64,000 nt of DNA from Nitrospiraceae bacterium. Lineage in GTDB: Bacteria > Nitrospirota > Nitrospiria > Nitrospirales > Nitrospiraceae. The DNA lies in contig JAHBWI010000004.1 in NCBI GenBank assembly GCA_019637075.1, forward strand, positions 1 through 64,000, read 5' to 3'. The position numbers were made by a program, and so were the translations under genes. Numbering within the stretch: the stretch's first letter is position 1; every line of letters begins with the position of its first letter. This document shows positions 45,149 through 54,358 of the stretch, piece by piece. The notes beneath the pieces were generated by a model. That model made no database searches. It saw only the letters and a list, made by a program, of their open reading frames with translations, and was not told the origin of the DNA.

Positions 45149-46848
45149 GCGCCGCCTCCCATCCCCTGTTTCTCGAACAGATGCGCCAGGCGGGTCACGG
45201 CCCGACCGAACTTCAGATGCAGCACGTCGATGTACAGCCGGTTCATGAACAGGACATAGAGGCGGGCCAGGAGCCCGTCGATCCAGTGGGGCATCGGGAT
45301 CGTGCGGCCATGCGCGGCAGTGTACAGGTAAAACCAGCTGGCGATCACCGAGAGCGTCGTTCCCACAACGAGGCCGTCGAACAGGCGGCCCGGCAGCGCC
45401 GCGGCTTTGAAGTAGGCGGCGACGGCGGTCGGGTCGGGATAGAGGAAATGGGTGAACGTCTCGGCTGCGAAGAGGTACGTGAAGACGACGAACACCAACG
45501 TGAACAGCATCGCACCGGACACCTTCCACGAGGCGACGGCCCTGATCCGCGTCAGCGAGAGAATCGCCTGCGATGAGGTGACCCAAATGAAGAAAAGGAA
45601 GATGACCGTGCCCTGCGACTCCAGCAAGGGGATACGCAGGATGCCGTGGGTGGCCAACAGGATGACCAGCGGCAACAGCAGCGTCGTAAAGAAGCCCGTC
45701 GACCAGGTGAGGTTGGAGAATTCATGCTCCTCCGTTTCCTTGTCGGTATGGGGGACGGAGGGTTCCTGTCGCGCCTTATGGATGACGTTGCCGCAGTTGA
45801 GGAACACCGTGGCCTTGAACAGCCCGTGTGCGATCAAGTGGAACACCGCCAGCGAAAAGGCCCCGAGGCCGCATTCCATGATCATGTAGCCCATCTGGCC
45901 GATGGTCGAGAATCCCAGGGTCTTCTTGATGTCGTTTTGGGTCAGCATCATCGTGGCGCCCAGGACCGCGGTGAGCATGCCCACGACGAAGACGACGTGC
46001 AGGGTCGTGGGGCTGAGCCCATAGAGCGGTGCCAACCGATTCAACAGGAACCCGCCTGCGTTGATGATGCCGGCGTGGAGCAGCGCGTGGATCGGCGTCG
46101 GCGCATAGAGGGAGCGGGGCAGCCAAATATGGATCGGGAATTGGGCCGACTTGCTCATCGCGCCGACGAAGATCAAGAGCGAGACGGCGGTCGGCCCGCT
46201 CATTTCCCAGCCGGCGGCAGGCCAGATCGACAACGTCACCGGAGTGTCCGCGGCGCGGGTGAAAAGGGTCTGAAATTCGACGGTGCCGTAGAGGGAATGG
46301 GCCAGCACGATGCCCGCGAGAAAGGCCGCGTCCCCGAGTCGCTGGAGCGTGAAGGTGCGGGAGGCGCCATCCAAGGTTGCGGCGTGTCCGTGGTTGTGGG
46401 CCAGCATGAACAGCAGCCACGAGATCAACTGCCAGAACACGAACAGCATCACGAGGTTGCCGCTGGACACCATGCACAGCAGCACGAACGTGGTGATGCC
46501 CAGCAGACCGAGGTACCGCCCATACCCGCGGTCCTGGTACATGTAGCCGAGCGAATAGCGATAGATCAGCGTCGCGACGAGGGAGATCAGGACCATCATC
46601 ACCGCTCCCAAGCGGTCGATGTGGAAACCGATGGGAAAGGCAAGCGTCGGCGAGGCCGGATCATAGAGCTGCGCCGTGATCGGACCCTGCGTGGAGACGA
46701 CGAGCAGGGTGACCAACGAGCCGAGGAACGTGGCCGCGATCGGCCACAGTCCGGTCTTGGCATTGTGCTCCTGTTCCTCGCGATCGCCCGTGAGCACGAT
46801 GAAGGCGGTCAGCAGCGGCAGCAGCGAGACCAGGCAGAGAAACGCCAT
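45145..46848 (-). CDS. dabB: DabB, NuoL-like proton-conducting subunit
   Basis: The ATG at 46848 (GGGAGG upstream) gives 567 residues; a longer frame adds 46 doubtful residues. Antiporter-like motifs are well kept: FVFWQLISWLLFMLAHNHG, MSKSAQFPIHIWLPRSLYAPTPIHALLHAGIINAGGFL, and LTQNDIKKTLGFSTIGQMGYM with its lysine, then HLIAHGLFKATVFLNCG. In Dab complexes DabB conducts the cation flow that powers DabA. It is the first gene of the operon. The start of the DUF2294 gene is divergent, 457 bp away. Confidence 0.92.
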   Translation of the reverse strand: MAFLCLVSLLPLLTAFIVLTGDREEQEHNAKTGLWPIAATFLGSLVTLLVVSTQGPITAQLYDPASPTLAFPIGFHIDRLGAVMMVLISLVATLIYRYSLGYMYQDRGYGRYLGLLGITTFVLLCMVSSGNLVMLFVFWQLISWLLFMLAHNHGHAATLDGASRTFTLQRLGDAAFLAGIVLAHSLYGTVEFQTLFTRAADTPVTLSIWPAAGWEMSGPTAVSLLIFVGAMSKSAQFPIHIWLPRSLYAPTPIHALLHAGIINAGGFLLNRLAPLYGLSPTTLHVVFVVGMLTAVLGATMMLTQNDIKKTLGFSTIGQMGYMIMECGLGAFSLAVFHLIAHGLFKATVFLNCGNVIHKARQEPSVPHTDKETEEHEFSNLTWSTGFFTTLLLPLVILLATHGILRIPLLESQGTVIFLFFIWVTSSQAILSLTRIRAVASWKVSGAMLFTLVFVVFTYLFAAETFTHFLYPDPTAVAAYFKAAALPGRLFDGLVVGTTLSVIASWFYLYTAAHGRTIPMPHWIDGLLARLYVLFMNRLYIDVLHLKFGRAVTRLAHLFEKQGMGGGA

Positions 46849-47305
46849 CCTTAGCGGGCCTCCCTCGGTCTGCCGACCCTTTGCGGCTGGTGCTGGTTCT
46901 TGCGAATACGCATACGCAACGGCCCCATACAAAACGAAAGGCCAGCCGGCGGTCCTTGGGCGAAGGAACCAACGACTGGCCTGCACTGTTCCCGGCCGCT
47001 CTTGAAGAGTTGCCGGAAAACCCTACCGCCTGTCTGATCCAAATGGGGGTGTGGCTCCGCGCCTACCGTCCGGCCTCCTCGCGGCTCCACCGAAAACTCC
47101 GCTAGATGTAGCCGTCCGGGCCGTTGAATTGCAAGGGAAAAGTCCCGGACCTCGGAGCTGCCGATGGTCTGAACGTCTCCACCCGAAGGCCCGTCGCTCA
47201 CCGGCCTCAAGGACGATACAAGACACTGGAGGAATGCACGGCGTGTGACTATAATCGGCCCCGCCGCACCCATTTGATCGCTACCCGACAGGAGTATCCG
47301 CGCCT
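46849..47305. other. 457 bp divergent spacer between dabB and the DUF2294 gene
   Basis: No gene is supported here. On the plus strand TATAAT at 47250-47255 is a perfect -10, 50 bases before the DUF2294 ATG. The expected -35 place (around 47227-47232) reads TGGAGG and is poor, so an activator or extended element may be needed. No LysR-type regulator is encoded here. The dabB promoter could not be placed. Confidence 0.45.
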
Positions 47306-47668
47306 ATGCGCAGCAAAGGCGAAACCGAAGCCGCAGTCCGCACCGCCATCATCAAATTCGAGCAGGAGTTTCTGGGGCGGGGGCCGGACGACGTCAGAGC
47401 CTTCATTGTCCGCGATCTGTTGGTCGTCCGCCTCAAGGGTGTCTTGACGCCGGCGGAGCGGCAGCTGGCCAAGACTCCCGAAGGCATCGATATGGTCAAA
47501 CGCCTGCGCCAGAACCTGATTGCGCAGGGACGGGAACGCCTGTGCGAGCAGATCTCGGAGTTGGTCGGCGCCAAAGTCACGGCGCTCTTTACCGATATCG
47601 ATACCCACGTCGGCGAGCGCATCTTCGTGTTCACGCTGGATTCGGACGCGGAGGGCAGCTTCCGCTGA
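47306..47668 (+). CDS. DUF2294-family protein
   Basis: A 120-residue soluble protein with the DUF2294 pattern: KFEQEFLGRGPDDVRAFIVRDLLVVRLKGVLTPAERQLAKTPEGIDMVKRLRQNL, then ISELVGAKVTALFTDIDTHVGERIFVFTLD. The function of DUF2294 is not known. It is followed 22 bp later by the beta-carbonic anhydrase gene and is divergent from the Dab operon, so the context points to inorganic-carbon handling. There are no cysteines, signal peptide or membrane segment. Confidence 0.85.
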   Translation: MRSKGETEAAVRTAIIKFEQEFLGRGPDDVRAFIVRDLLVVRLKGVLTPAERQLAKTPEGIDMVKRLRQNLIAQGRERLCEQISELVGAKVTALFTDIDTHVGERIFVFTLDSDAEGSFR

Positions 47669-47690
47669 CCTGCCGAGGAGGACTGGTTCG

Positions 47691-48317
47691 ATGGAAAAAC
47701 TGATCGCAGGGGTCAAAAGGTTCCAGGACCAGATTTTTCATTCGAAAAAGAAACTGTTCGGGAAACTGGCGAGTTCGCAACAACCGCGCGCGCTGTTCAT
47801 CACCTGTTCCGATTCCCGCGTCGATCCCTGCCTGCTGACCCAAACCGAGCCGGGGGAGCTGTTTATCCTCCGCAATGCCGGCAACATCATTCCGTCCTAC
47901 GGCACCAGCGTCGGGAGCGCGACCGCGGCGATCGAATATGCCGTGGGGGTGCTCGGGGTGAAACACATCATCGTCTGCGGCCATACGGACTGCGGCGTGG
48001 TGAAAGCCCTCTTGGACCCGAAGCAAGTCGGTGACCTGCCGGCGGTCAAGAAATGGCTCTACCAGGCGGAGAGTACCCGCCGGGTCGTGGAGGAAGTGTA
48101 CGGCCACCTCAAAGGGCAGGCCCTTCAGATCGCCACGACGAAGGAGAACGTGCGCATTCAGCTCGAGCATCTCCAAACTCACCCCACCGTGGCGGCGAAA
48201 CTGCGCAAAGGCTCGCTCAAACTCCATGGATGGGTCTACTCGATCGCCACCGGCGACATTTGGATGTACGACGCCAAGCAGGAAACCTTCATTTCCCTGA
48301 CGGATTCGGCCGCCTGA
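47691..48317 (+). CDS. Beta-carbonic anhydrase
   Basis: A 208-residue beta-class enzyme. The zinc and catalytic residues are Cys39, Asp41 and Arg43 in FITCSDSRVDP, and His98 and Cys101 in VCGHTDCGVVKALL. The ATG has GAGGAGGA upstream. It interconverts CO2 and bicarbonate in the cytoplasm. Beside a Dab transporter, which raises internal bicarbonate, it may supply CO2 to reductive carboxylases or bicarbonate to biosynthesis. It is probably co-transcribed with the DUF2294 gene. Confidence 0.95.
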   Translation: MEKLIAGVKRFQDQIFHSKKKLFGKLASSQQPRALFITCSDSRVDPCLLTQTEPGELFILRNAGNIIPSYGTSVGSATAAIEYAVGVLGVKHIIVCGHTDCGVVKALLDPKQVGDLPAVKKWLYQAESTRRVVEEVYGHLKGQALQIATTKENVRIQLEHLQTHPTVAAKLRKGSLKLHGWVYSIATGDIWMYDAKQETFISLTDSAA

Positions 48318-48371
48318 CGCTCTCCTGCTTGCGCGCTGGCCGGATCGTCGGTGGTCGTGTTAGAAGGACGC

Positions 48372-49850
48372 ATGGCTGACCGCCGCACCCTCGAAGGGCT
48401 GACCTTCGACAACAGCTATGCACGCCTGCCCGGGATTTTCTACGCGAAGGTTCACCCCACACCGTTCACCCTTCCGCCGCACCTGATTCATTTCAACCGC
48501 GCGGCTGCTGACTTGATCGATCTCGATCCACAGGAGGCCGGGCGGCCTGAATTCGCAGGCGTGTTCGGAGGAAGCCTGTTAGCGCCCGGCATGGATCCCC
48601 TGGCCATGCTCTATGCGGGTCATCAGTTCGGGATCTACGTGCCGCAGTTGGGCGACGGGCGCGCGATCCTTCTAGGCGAAGTCCTCGACAGTCGGGGCGA
48701 ACGCTGGGATCTGCATTTGAAAGGCGCGGGAATGACACCGTTCTCGCGCGACGGCGACGGACGCTCGGTGTTGCGCTCGGCGGTCCGCGAATACCTCTGC
48801 TGCGAAGCCATGCATGGGTTGGGCATTCCGACGACCCGCGCGCTCAGTTTGGTCGGCAGCGACGACAAGGTCTACCGCGAGCAGGTCGAAACGGCCGCGG
48901 CGATCGTCCGCATGGCGCCGTCGCATGTTCGGTTCGGCACCTTCGAGATCTTCTACTATCGCAAACAACACGATTATCTCCGGCAGTTGGCCGACTACGT
49001 CGTCGATCTGCATTATCCCGACCTGGCCGGATTGCCGGACCGGTATGTCCGCTTCCTGGGCGCAGTGGTGGCGCGCACGGCCAAGCTGATTGCGGCCTGG
49101 CAGGCGGTCGGCTGGTCTCACGGCGTGTTAAACACCGACAACATGTCGATCCTCGGACTGACCCTCGACTATGGGCCCTATGGCTTCATGGACGACTATG
49201 ATCCCGGCTTCATCTGCAACCACTCGGACCACAACGGTCGCTATGCCTTCAATCAGCAGCCCTACATCGGCTTGTGGAATTTGAGTTGCCTGGCCCAGAC
49301 GCTGTTGCCGCTAGCCGAGAAAGACGACCTGAAGGCGGCGCTCGACACCTACCAAGGGACATTCGATCATGAATATCGGCGGCTGATGCGAGGCAAGATG
49401 GGGTTGCGGGAGGAACGGGACGACGACACGGATCTGCTCCAGGATCTGTTGGGGCTGTTGGCCGGCAGCCGCGTCGATTACACAATCTTCTTTCGTGAAC
49501 TGGGCATGTTCTCGACGGCGGACGACGCTTCGAACGAGCGCCTGCGCGAACAGTTTCTCAATCGGGAACGGTTCGATGCCTGGGCTCGGCGCTATCGGGA
49601 TCGCCTGCGCGCCGAAGGCAGCCGTGATGCGGAGCGGCGCGAACGTATGGATCGCGTGAATCCTCTGTATGTACTGCGCAACTACCTCGCCCAGGCGGCG
49701 ATCGAGAAAGCGCAACAGAAGGACTATTCGGAGATCGATCGCCTGCTACAGTTGCTGCAGGACCCGTTCACCGAGCGGCCCGGCATGATGTCGTACGCCG
49801 CGGCGCCGCCCAACTGGGGCAAACACATCGCGGTGAGTTGTTCGTCGTGA
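48372..49850 (+). CDS. SelO-type protein adenylyltransferase (YdiU/SelO family)
   Basis: The ATG at 48372 with GAAGGA upstream gives 492 residues. Signature blocks are AGHQFGIYVPQLGDGRAILLGEV, DLHLKGAGMTPFSRDGDGRSVLRSAVREYL, SHVRFGTFEIFYYR and GVLNTDNMSILGLTLDYGPYGFMDDYDPGF, which hold the inverted-orientation nucleotide and metal residues. Family members transfer AMP to protein Ser/Thr/Tyr and respond to oxidative stress. The C-terminus CSS ends in a cysteine, as in bacterial SelO without selenocysteine. It follows carbonic anhydrase by 54 bp. Confidence 0.93.
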   Translation: MADRRTLEGLTFDNSYARLPGIFYAKVHPTPFTLPPHLIHFNRAAADLIDLDPQEAGRPEFAGVFGGSLLAPGMDPLAMLYAGHQFGIYVPQLGDGRAILLGEVLDSRGERWDLHLKGAGMTPFSRDGDGRSVLRSAVREYLCCEAMHGLGIPTTRALSLVGSDDKVYREQVETAAAIVRMAPSHVRFGTFEIFYYRKQHDYLRQLADYVVDLHYPDLAGLPDRYVRFLGAVVARTAKLIAAWQAVGWSHGVLNTDNMSILGLTLDYGPYGFMDDYDPGFICNHSDHNGRYAFNQQPYIGLWNLSCLAQTLLPLAEKDDLKAALDTYQGTFDHEYRRLMRGKMGLREERDDDTDLLQDLLGLLAGSRVDYTIFFRELGMFSTADDASNERLREQFLNRERFDAWARRYRDRLRAEGSRDAERRERMDRVNPLYVLRNYLAQAAIEKAQQKDYSEIDRLLQLLQDPFTERPGMMSYAAAPPNWGKHIAVSCSS

Positions 49851-49907
49851 TGGAGGACTGCCGTCCGTCATCGTTGGGCATTCTCTTTCCCTGCTGCTGA
49901 CGCGCGC

Positions 49908-51146
49908 ATGGACGTTCGCACCTTCATCGATGATCCACGGGTTCGCGCGACGATCGACGCGCTGCGGCGCGATGCCGGTGATCGCGTGCTTTCCGACATC
50001 GTCGACGATTCAGGCCGGCAATACGTCGACCTGGTCATGGAAGGCGGCGGTGTGCTGGGCATCGCGCTGGTCGGCTACACCTACGCGTTGGAATGTCTCG
50101 GCATCCGGTTTCTCGGCATCGGCGGCACCTCGGCCGGTTCGATCAATGCGCTGCTGATGGCGGCGCTGGATCGTCTGGATCAACCGAAGAGTCACAGGAT
50201 TCTCGATTGGCTGGCCGAGATCGATCTCTTCGCCTTCGTCGATGGGGACGGGGATGCGCGCCGCATGGTCGAGGCGATCGTGGAGAAAGCCGGCACCCCC
50301 ACGCTGGTCTTCCGCGGCGCCCAGGTCCTCGATAACCTGTTCGGGCAGTTGGGGCTCAACCCGGGCGACGTGTTCAGTCAGTGGATCAAGGAACGATTGG
50401 CCGAGGTCGGCATCGCTACCTACCGTGATCTGCGCGAGCGTATGGGCCCGTCGGATGGTGTACGGCTTCGAAGCCGGGACGGGCGCATACTCTCCGAAGG
50501 AGAACTCGATGCGCGTCTCTCGATGGTGGCCGCGGAACTCACGACCGAGAGCAAGGTGGATTTCCCCCGCATGGCGCCGCTCTATTGGTCCGATCCCGAT
50601 CGGGTGAATCCCGCGGAGTTCGTTCGGGCATCGATGTCGATCCCGGTGTTGTTCCATCCGTTCCGTGTCCGCTCGTTGCCGAAAGGGCCGAGCGCCGAAC
50701 GACAGTGGTCGACGCTGGCGCACTACTCCGGACCCATTCCGGATGAAGTGATCTTCGTGGACGGAGGCACGATCTCAAATTTTCCCATCGATTTGTTTCA
50801 CCAGCCAGGCGTGCCGCTGGCGCCGACCTTCGGCGTCAAGCTGGGTTTGGAACGAAACGCGCCGCGCAATATTCGCGGTCCGGTGGAATTTCTCCGAGCC
50901 TTGTTCGAAGCGGCGCGCAATGGAGCGGACACGGATTTTCTGGTCAAGCACCGGGACTATCGAAACCTGATTGCGTACATTCAAACCGGCGAACATTATT
51001 GGCTGGATTTCCGATTGACCCCCGAGGCTAAGGTGGATCTGTTTGCCCGCGGGGTCGAGACGGCGGCGGACTTCGTACGTCGGTTCGACTGGGAGCGGTA
51101 CAAACGCATCAGGGCCAATCTGGAACAAGCTGAACGGGAGAGCTGA
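49908..51146 (+). CDS. Patatin-like phospholipase
   Basis: A 412-residue patatin-fold protein. The oxyanion loop is EGGGVLGIA. The nucleophile is Ser75 in GIGGTSAGSIN (GxSxG) and the catalytic aspartate is Asp285 in FVDGGTISNFP (DGG). These Ser-Asp hydrolases cleave acyl chains from lipids. There is no signal peptide or membrane segment, so it should be cytoplasmic. It is the first of three hydrolase genes in close succession; the next begins 4 bp after its stop, which suggests an operon. Confidence 0.92.
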   Translation: MDVRTFIDDPRVRATIDALRRDAGDRVLSDIVDDSGRQYVDLVMEGGGVLGIALVGYTYALECLGIRFLGIGGTSAGSINALLMAALDRLDQPKSHRILDWLAEIDLFAFVDGDGDARRMVEAIVEKAGTPTLVFRGAQVLDNLFGQLGLNPGDVFSQWIKERLAEVGIATYRDLRERMGPSDGVRLRSRDGRILSEGELDARLSMVAAELTTESKVDFPRMAPLYWSDPDRVNPAEFVRASMSIPVLFHPFRVRSLPKGPSAERQWSTLAHYSGPIPDEVIFVDGGTISNFPIDLFHQPGVPLAPTFGVKLGLERNAPRNIRGPVEFLRALFEAARNGADTDFLVKHRDYRNLIAYIQTGEHYWLDFRLTPEAKVDLFARGVETAADFVRRFDWERYKRIRANLEQAERES

Positions 51147-51150
51147 CACG

Positions 51151-51867
51151 ATGCGTATAGAGAAACTAGGCGGACTGACGGTGCGCATCACCGGCGGGAC
51201 CGATGGGAAAGGCGGGGGGCATGGTCCGGTAGTGGTACTCTTGCATGGCTTCGGCGCGCCGGGAGACGACCTTGTCGCATTGGGCGAATATATGGACGTG
51301 CCGGCCGGTACACGGTTTCTCTTTCCGGAGGCGCCCATCTCCATCCCGATGGGGTTCGGGGATTCGCGCGCCTGGTGGATGATCGACATGGCGCGCATCC
51401 AGGCCGATCGGGCTGCAGGTAAGATCCGAGACATGTCCGGGGAAGTGCCGCGCGGTATGCCCGAGGCACGGGAACGGATGCGCCTCTTCCTCGAGGATCT
51501 GCACAAGAAATTCGGCGTTGAACCCTCGCGGACGATTCTAGGGGGATTCTCGCAGGGGGCTATGCTGTCTTGCGACGCGTTACTCCACAGTCAGCAGTCC
51601 TATGCCGGGTTGGTTCAGTTGTCAGGGACGCTGGTCGCACAGGGGGAGTGGAGCCCGCTCCTCGCCAAGCGCAAGGGGCTGCCGGTGTTTCAGAGCCATG
51701 GCACCCAGGACCCGATTCTCGCCTATGCCATGGCGGAGCGGCTGCGCGACGAATTTCAGCAGGCGAGTCTCAAGGTCGAATGGATGCCCTTCCGCGGCGG
51801 CCACGAAATTCCCGAACCGGTGCTGAGACAGCTCGGCCGATTCGTGACCGCTGCATTCACGCGGTGA
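51151..51867 (+). CDS. Phospholipase/carboxylesterase (alpha/beta hydrolase)
   Basis: The ATG at 51151 gives 238 residues of the phospholipase/carboxylesterase (APT-like) type. PVVVLLHGFGAPGDDLVAL is the oxyanion loop. Ser134 lies in ILGGFSQGAMLSCD. The aspartate is in FQSHGTQDPILAYAMA and the histidine in FRGGHEIPE. Related enzymes hydrolyse short acyl esters or lysophospholipids. It is between the patatin and a second alpha/beta hydrolase, with 4 and 6 bp gaps, so the three are probably co-expressed. Confidence 0.9.
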   Translation: MRIEKLGGLTVRITGGTDGKGGGHGPVVVLLHGFGAPGDDLVALGEYMDVPAGTRFLFPEAPISIPMGFGDSRAWWMIDMARIQADRAAGKIRDMSGEVPRGMPEARERMRLFLEDLHKKFGVEPSRTILGGFSQGAMLSCDALLHSQQSYAGLVQLSGTLVAQGEWSPLLAKRKGLPVFQSHGTQDPILAYAMAERLRDEFQQASLKVEWMPFRGGHEIPEPVLRQLGRFVTAAFTR

Positions 51868-51873
51868 CGACCC

Positions 51874-52620
51874 ATGCACGCGTTCACACTGACCGGATCG
51901 GACGGCAAGATGATTCGCGGCGATCGGACCTTAGGGAAGGACCGCCAGCTTCTGTTCATAACCGGCTTCTTGTCCAAACGGTGGGGCAACAAAAGCCAAG
52001 CACTGGCTCAATGGTGTAAGGAGCGAGGGTGGGGTGTTGCCTGTTTTGATTTTCGCGGCTGGGGCGACTCCGGTGGAACGTGGGGCGACTATCGACTGAC
52101 GGATTGGTTGGCGGATGCGCAGGCCGTCGCGAAAATGCTGCAGGAAGGACCGCCGATCACCATCGTGGGCAATTCGCTCGGCGGCTGGTTGGCCTGGTTG
52201 GTGGCACAGGCGCAGCCGTCGGTCGAGGAGTTGATCCTGATCGCGCCGGCATTCAACATGATGGGCCTGCGCGCGACGGAGATTCCCGCTGAGCGGCGGG
52301 AACGGTGGCAGGACACGGGAGCGATGCCGTGGGACGACGATCCACTGCATGCTCAGGCACCGATTCCCTGGCATTGGGTGGAGGACAGCCGCGGGCTGTG
52401 GGAGCAACGGCTATCGACGCCGCGGCGGGTCAAGACGACGATTCTCCATGGGCTTCAGGATACGGTGATTCGGCCTGAAGGCAGCTGGAACTTCGTGCAG
52501 CATCTCCTGGCCCAGGATCCGGAATTTCCGATCGAACTGTTGCTCAAGACCGGCGACCATCGGCTGAGTAGTCCGGAGCATTTGAGCGTGTTTCGCAAAC
52601 TGGTTTCTCGTGAGGCGTAA
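51874..52620 (+). CDS. Alpha/beta-hydrolase-fold protein
   Basis: A 248-residue protein with the usual sequence order. LLFITGFLSKRWGNKSQALAQWCKERGWGVACFDFRGWGDSGG forms the oxyanion/strand region, TIVGNSLGGWLAWL holds the nucleophile serine (GxSxG), and the histidine lies in LLKTGDHRLSSPEHL. The acid residue is in ILHGLQDTVI. The substrate is unknown. It follows the carboxylesterase by 6 bp and precedes the 55-residue cysteine protein by 3 bp. Confidence 0.88.
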   Translation: MHAFTLTGSDGKMIRGDRTLGKDRQLLFITGFLSKRWGNKSQALAQWCKERGWGVACFDFRGWGDSGGTWGDYRLTDWLADAQAVAKMLQEGPPITIVGNSLGGWLAWLVAQAQPSVEELILIAPAFNMMGLRATEIPAERRERWQDTGAMPWDDDPLHAQAPIPWHWVEDSRGLWEQRLSTPRRVKTTILHGLQDTVIRPEGSWNFVQHLLAQDPEFPIELLLKTGDHRLSSPEHLSVFRKLVSREA

Positions 52621-52623
52621 CCA

Positions 52624-52791
52624 ATGTTGATTCTCGTGCACAAAGAATGTGGTGGGCCCGCGCTGGAAGAATCACCGGTGGGGGAAGTCTGTGCGATTCC
52701 AGTGGACCGCTTCCCGTTTCCCTGTTTCACCTGTCTGGAAGAAATCGTGGAGGAGTCGGAATTGCGGCTCACCCAAGATTTGGGCATGTGA
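52624..52791 (+). CDS. 55-residue cysteine-containing small protein
   Basis: This short frame starts 3 bp after the hydrolase stop with GAGGCG just upstream of its ATG. It encodes HKECGGPALEESPVGEVCAI in its first half and RFPFPCFTCLEEIVEES in its second. Four cysteines, two as CFTC and the others as HKEC and EVC, suggest a small metal- or Fe-S-binding protein of zinc-ribbon type. I do not recognise a family. Tight spacing on both sides supports a real gene, possibly working with the FMN protein that follows 24 bp on. Confidence 0.55.
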   Translation: MLILVHKECGGPALEESPVGEVCAIPVDRFPFPCFTCLEEIVEESELRLTQDLGM

Positions 52792-52815
52792 CCGTACCAA
52801 GAAGAAGGAGGCGAT

Positions 52816-53622
52816 GTGTCATCATCGCGTCAGCACAGCAGCGGGCCTGATTCGGATGAACCGGAAGTTCCCGAGCCCTCCCACGCCGAGAAGGCGCGGA
52901 CGTTGGTGCATTTGCAGCAGACGGGCGGTCTCTCGACGCTCTCTCGCAAGCATTCGGGATGGCCGTTCGGGTCGGTCATGCCCTACGGCTTGGATGATCA
53001 CGGGCAGCCGAGCTTTCTGATCAGCAACATGGCGATGCATACGCACAACCTGCTCGGTGATCCCCGCGCGAGCCTGCTGATCACGCCGCCGGAGAGTCAG
53101 CGGGATCCGTTGGGTGCGGCCAGGGTGACGCTCATGGGTTCGGTGACGAGGGTGCCGAAGGAGCACGCCGCTCCGGTGCGCGAGCGCTACTTGGCGCGGC
53201 ATGCGAGCGCCTCCTACTGGGTGGACTTCGACGACTTCGGCTTTTTCCAGATGGCGCTGACCGACATTTACTTCGTGGGCGGCTTCGGGTCGATGGGTTG
53301 GGTCGCACCGGCTGACTATATAGCGGCCACGGTGGACCCGCTGGCGGGTACGGCAACGGATCTCATTCGGGAGATCAATACGCAGCAACAGGACACGCTC
53401 TTGCTGCTTGCCCGCGTCCTGGGCGGGCTCGACGCGCAACAGGCGAGCATCACAACCATGGATCGGTTGGGATTTCACCTCCGGGTGAAAACGCCGGACC
53501 GGATGCAGGGAGGACGATTGGCCTTCGCCAGTCCCGTGCGCGATGCGCAGGAGGCCCGGGCGGGACTCGCCGAATTGGCGGAGAAGGCGAGGGCGGGAGC
53601 GCCGGTGCTCCATTCGCTGTGA
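52816..53622 (+). CDS. HugZ/pyridoxamine-oxidase-like FMN-binding protein
   Basis: The GTG at 52816 has AAGGAGG just upstream; an ATG two bases earlier is in another frame. The 268-residue product has the split-barrel core: HLQQTGGLSTLSRKHSGWPFGSVMPYGLDD, FLISNMAMHTHNLLGDPRASLLI and FGFFQMALTDIYFVGGFGSMGWV. A C-terminal DUF2470-like part (DRLGFHLRVKTPDRMQGGRLAF) follows. This arrangement is that of HugZ-type haem oxygenases and general flavin reductases, but a haem-degrading role is not shown. It is the last plus-strand gene before the SYLF gene. Confidence 0.82.
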   Translation: MSSSRQHSSGPDSDEPEVPEPSHAEKARTLVHLQQTGGLSTLSRKHSGWPFGSVMPYGLDDHGQPSFLISNMAMHTHNLLGDPRASLLITPPESQRDPLGAARVTLMGSVTRVPKEHAAPVRERYLARHASASYWVDFDDFGFFQMALTDIYFVGGFGSMGWVAPADYIAATVDPLAGTATDLIREINTQQQDTLLLLARVLGGLDAQQASITTMDRLGFHLRVKTPDRMQGGRLAFASPVRDAQEARAGLAELAEKARAGAPVLHSL

Positions 53623-53650
53623 CGAGCGACTCGAGTCGCCGGAGCCGGGG

Positions 53651-54358
53651 TTATTTCCCTTCGAGGGCCTTGAGAATTTCCGTTCGCAGCACGTCCGAGT
53701 GCGGGTTTTTCACTTCACGGCGGATGACGATATCCGTCGGCGTGACCGGCTTTCCGTAGTAGGCCTTGCTCCACTCGTCTCGACTGATGAGGGCCGCGCC
53801 TTCCAATGAGATTCCCGCAAACAGGCCTTTAGCTCGTACGAACGACAGGAGATCGGCGCTGAGATTGGGGGTGGTGGCGCCGGAGACTCCCGCTCCTACC
53901 GGTCCGACGGCGACCGATCCGTCGGCGCCTAATTTGAAGTTGCCGAGCAGGAGCGAGTCCACTCCGCGCTCGGTCAGCACGAGCAGGATGACTTCCGAAG
54001 CCTGCGCGCCGAATTGAAAGCCGAAACTTGCCGCCCCCATGGTAAAGAACGCCGGCTCGCTCCATTCGCCGGTTTTCTCGTCCTTCGCGACGAACACGCC
54101 GCTCCCCCCGGCCCCGCCATAGAACAAGGCGGCCTTCACGAACTGCGGCACGATGAAGAGTCCCTTCGCCTCCTTGAGGTGGTCACGAAACCAGCCCATG
54201 TTCGAATCGCCGACGAAATTCCTCAGCGTCACTTGCGCCTCGTCGACCAGAATCTGCTGTTCGCGGTCGTCGGCCGCATGGCTCACCGGGGCGGATGTGA
54301 GGCCCAACAGCAGTATCATGGTTGCAAGGCACCGGCTGAATCGAGGAATCCGCGTCAT
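53651..54358 (-). CDS. SYLF-domain (YSC84/DUF500) exported lipid-binding protein
   Basis: The ATG at 54358 has GGAGG 8 bases upstream and gives 235 residues with a signal peptide ([18 protein letters not shown]). The mature protein shows the SYLF pattern: [56 protein letters not shown], then [19 protein letters not shown] and [15 protein letters not shown] domains bind phosphoinositides in eukaryotes; in bacteria the role is unknown but envelope location is typical. It is convergent with HugZ-like and divergent from ettA. Confidence 0.88.
   Translation of the reverse strand: MTRIPRFSRCLATMILLLGLTSAPVSHAADDREQQILVDEAQVTLRNFVGDSNMGWFRDHLKEAKGLFIVPQFVKAALFYGGAGGSGVFVAKDEKTGEWSEPAFFTMGAASFGFQFGAQASEVILLVLTERGVDSLLLGNFKLGADGSVAVGPVGAGVSGATTPNLSADLLSFVRAKGLFAGISLEGAALISRDEWSKAYYGKPVTPTDIVIRREVKNPHSDVLRTEILKALEGK

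Noticed and set aside
46849-46986. 46-residue N-terminal extension of dabB
   Set aside because: The added part is Arg/Pro-rich and lacks a ribosome binding site; the ATG at 46848 fits the family start.
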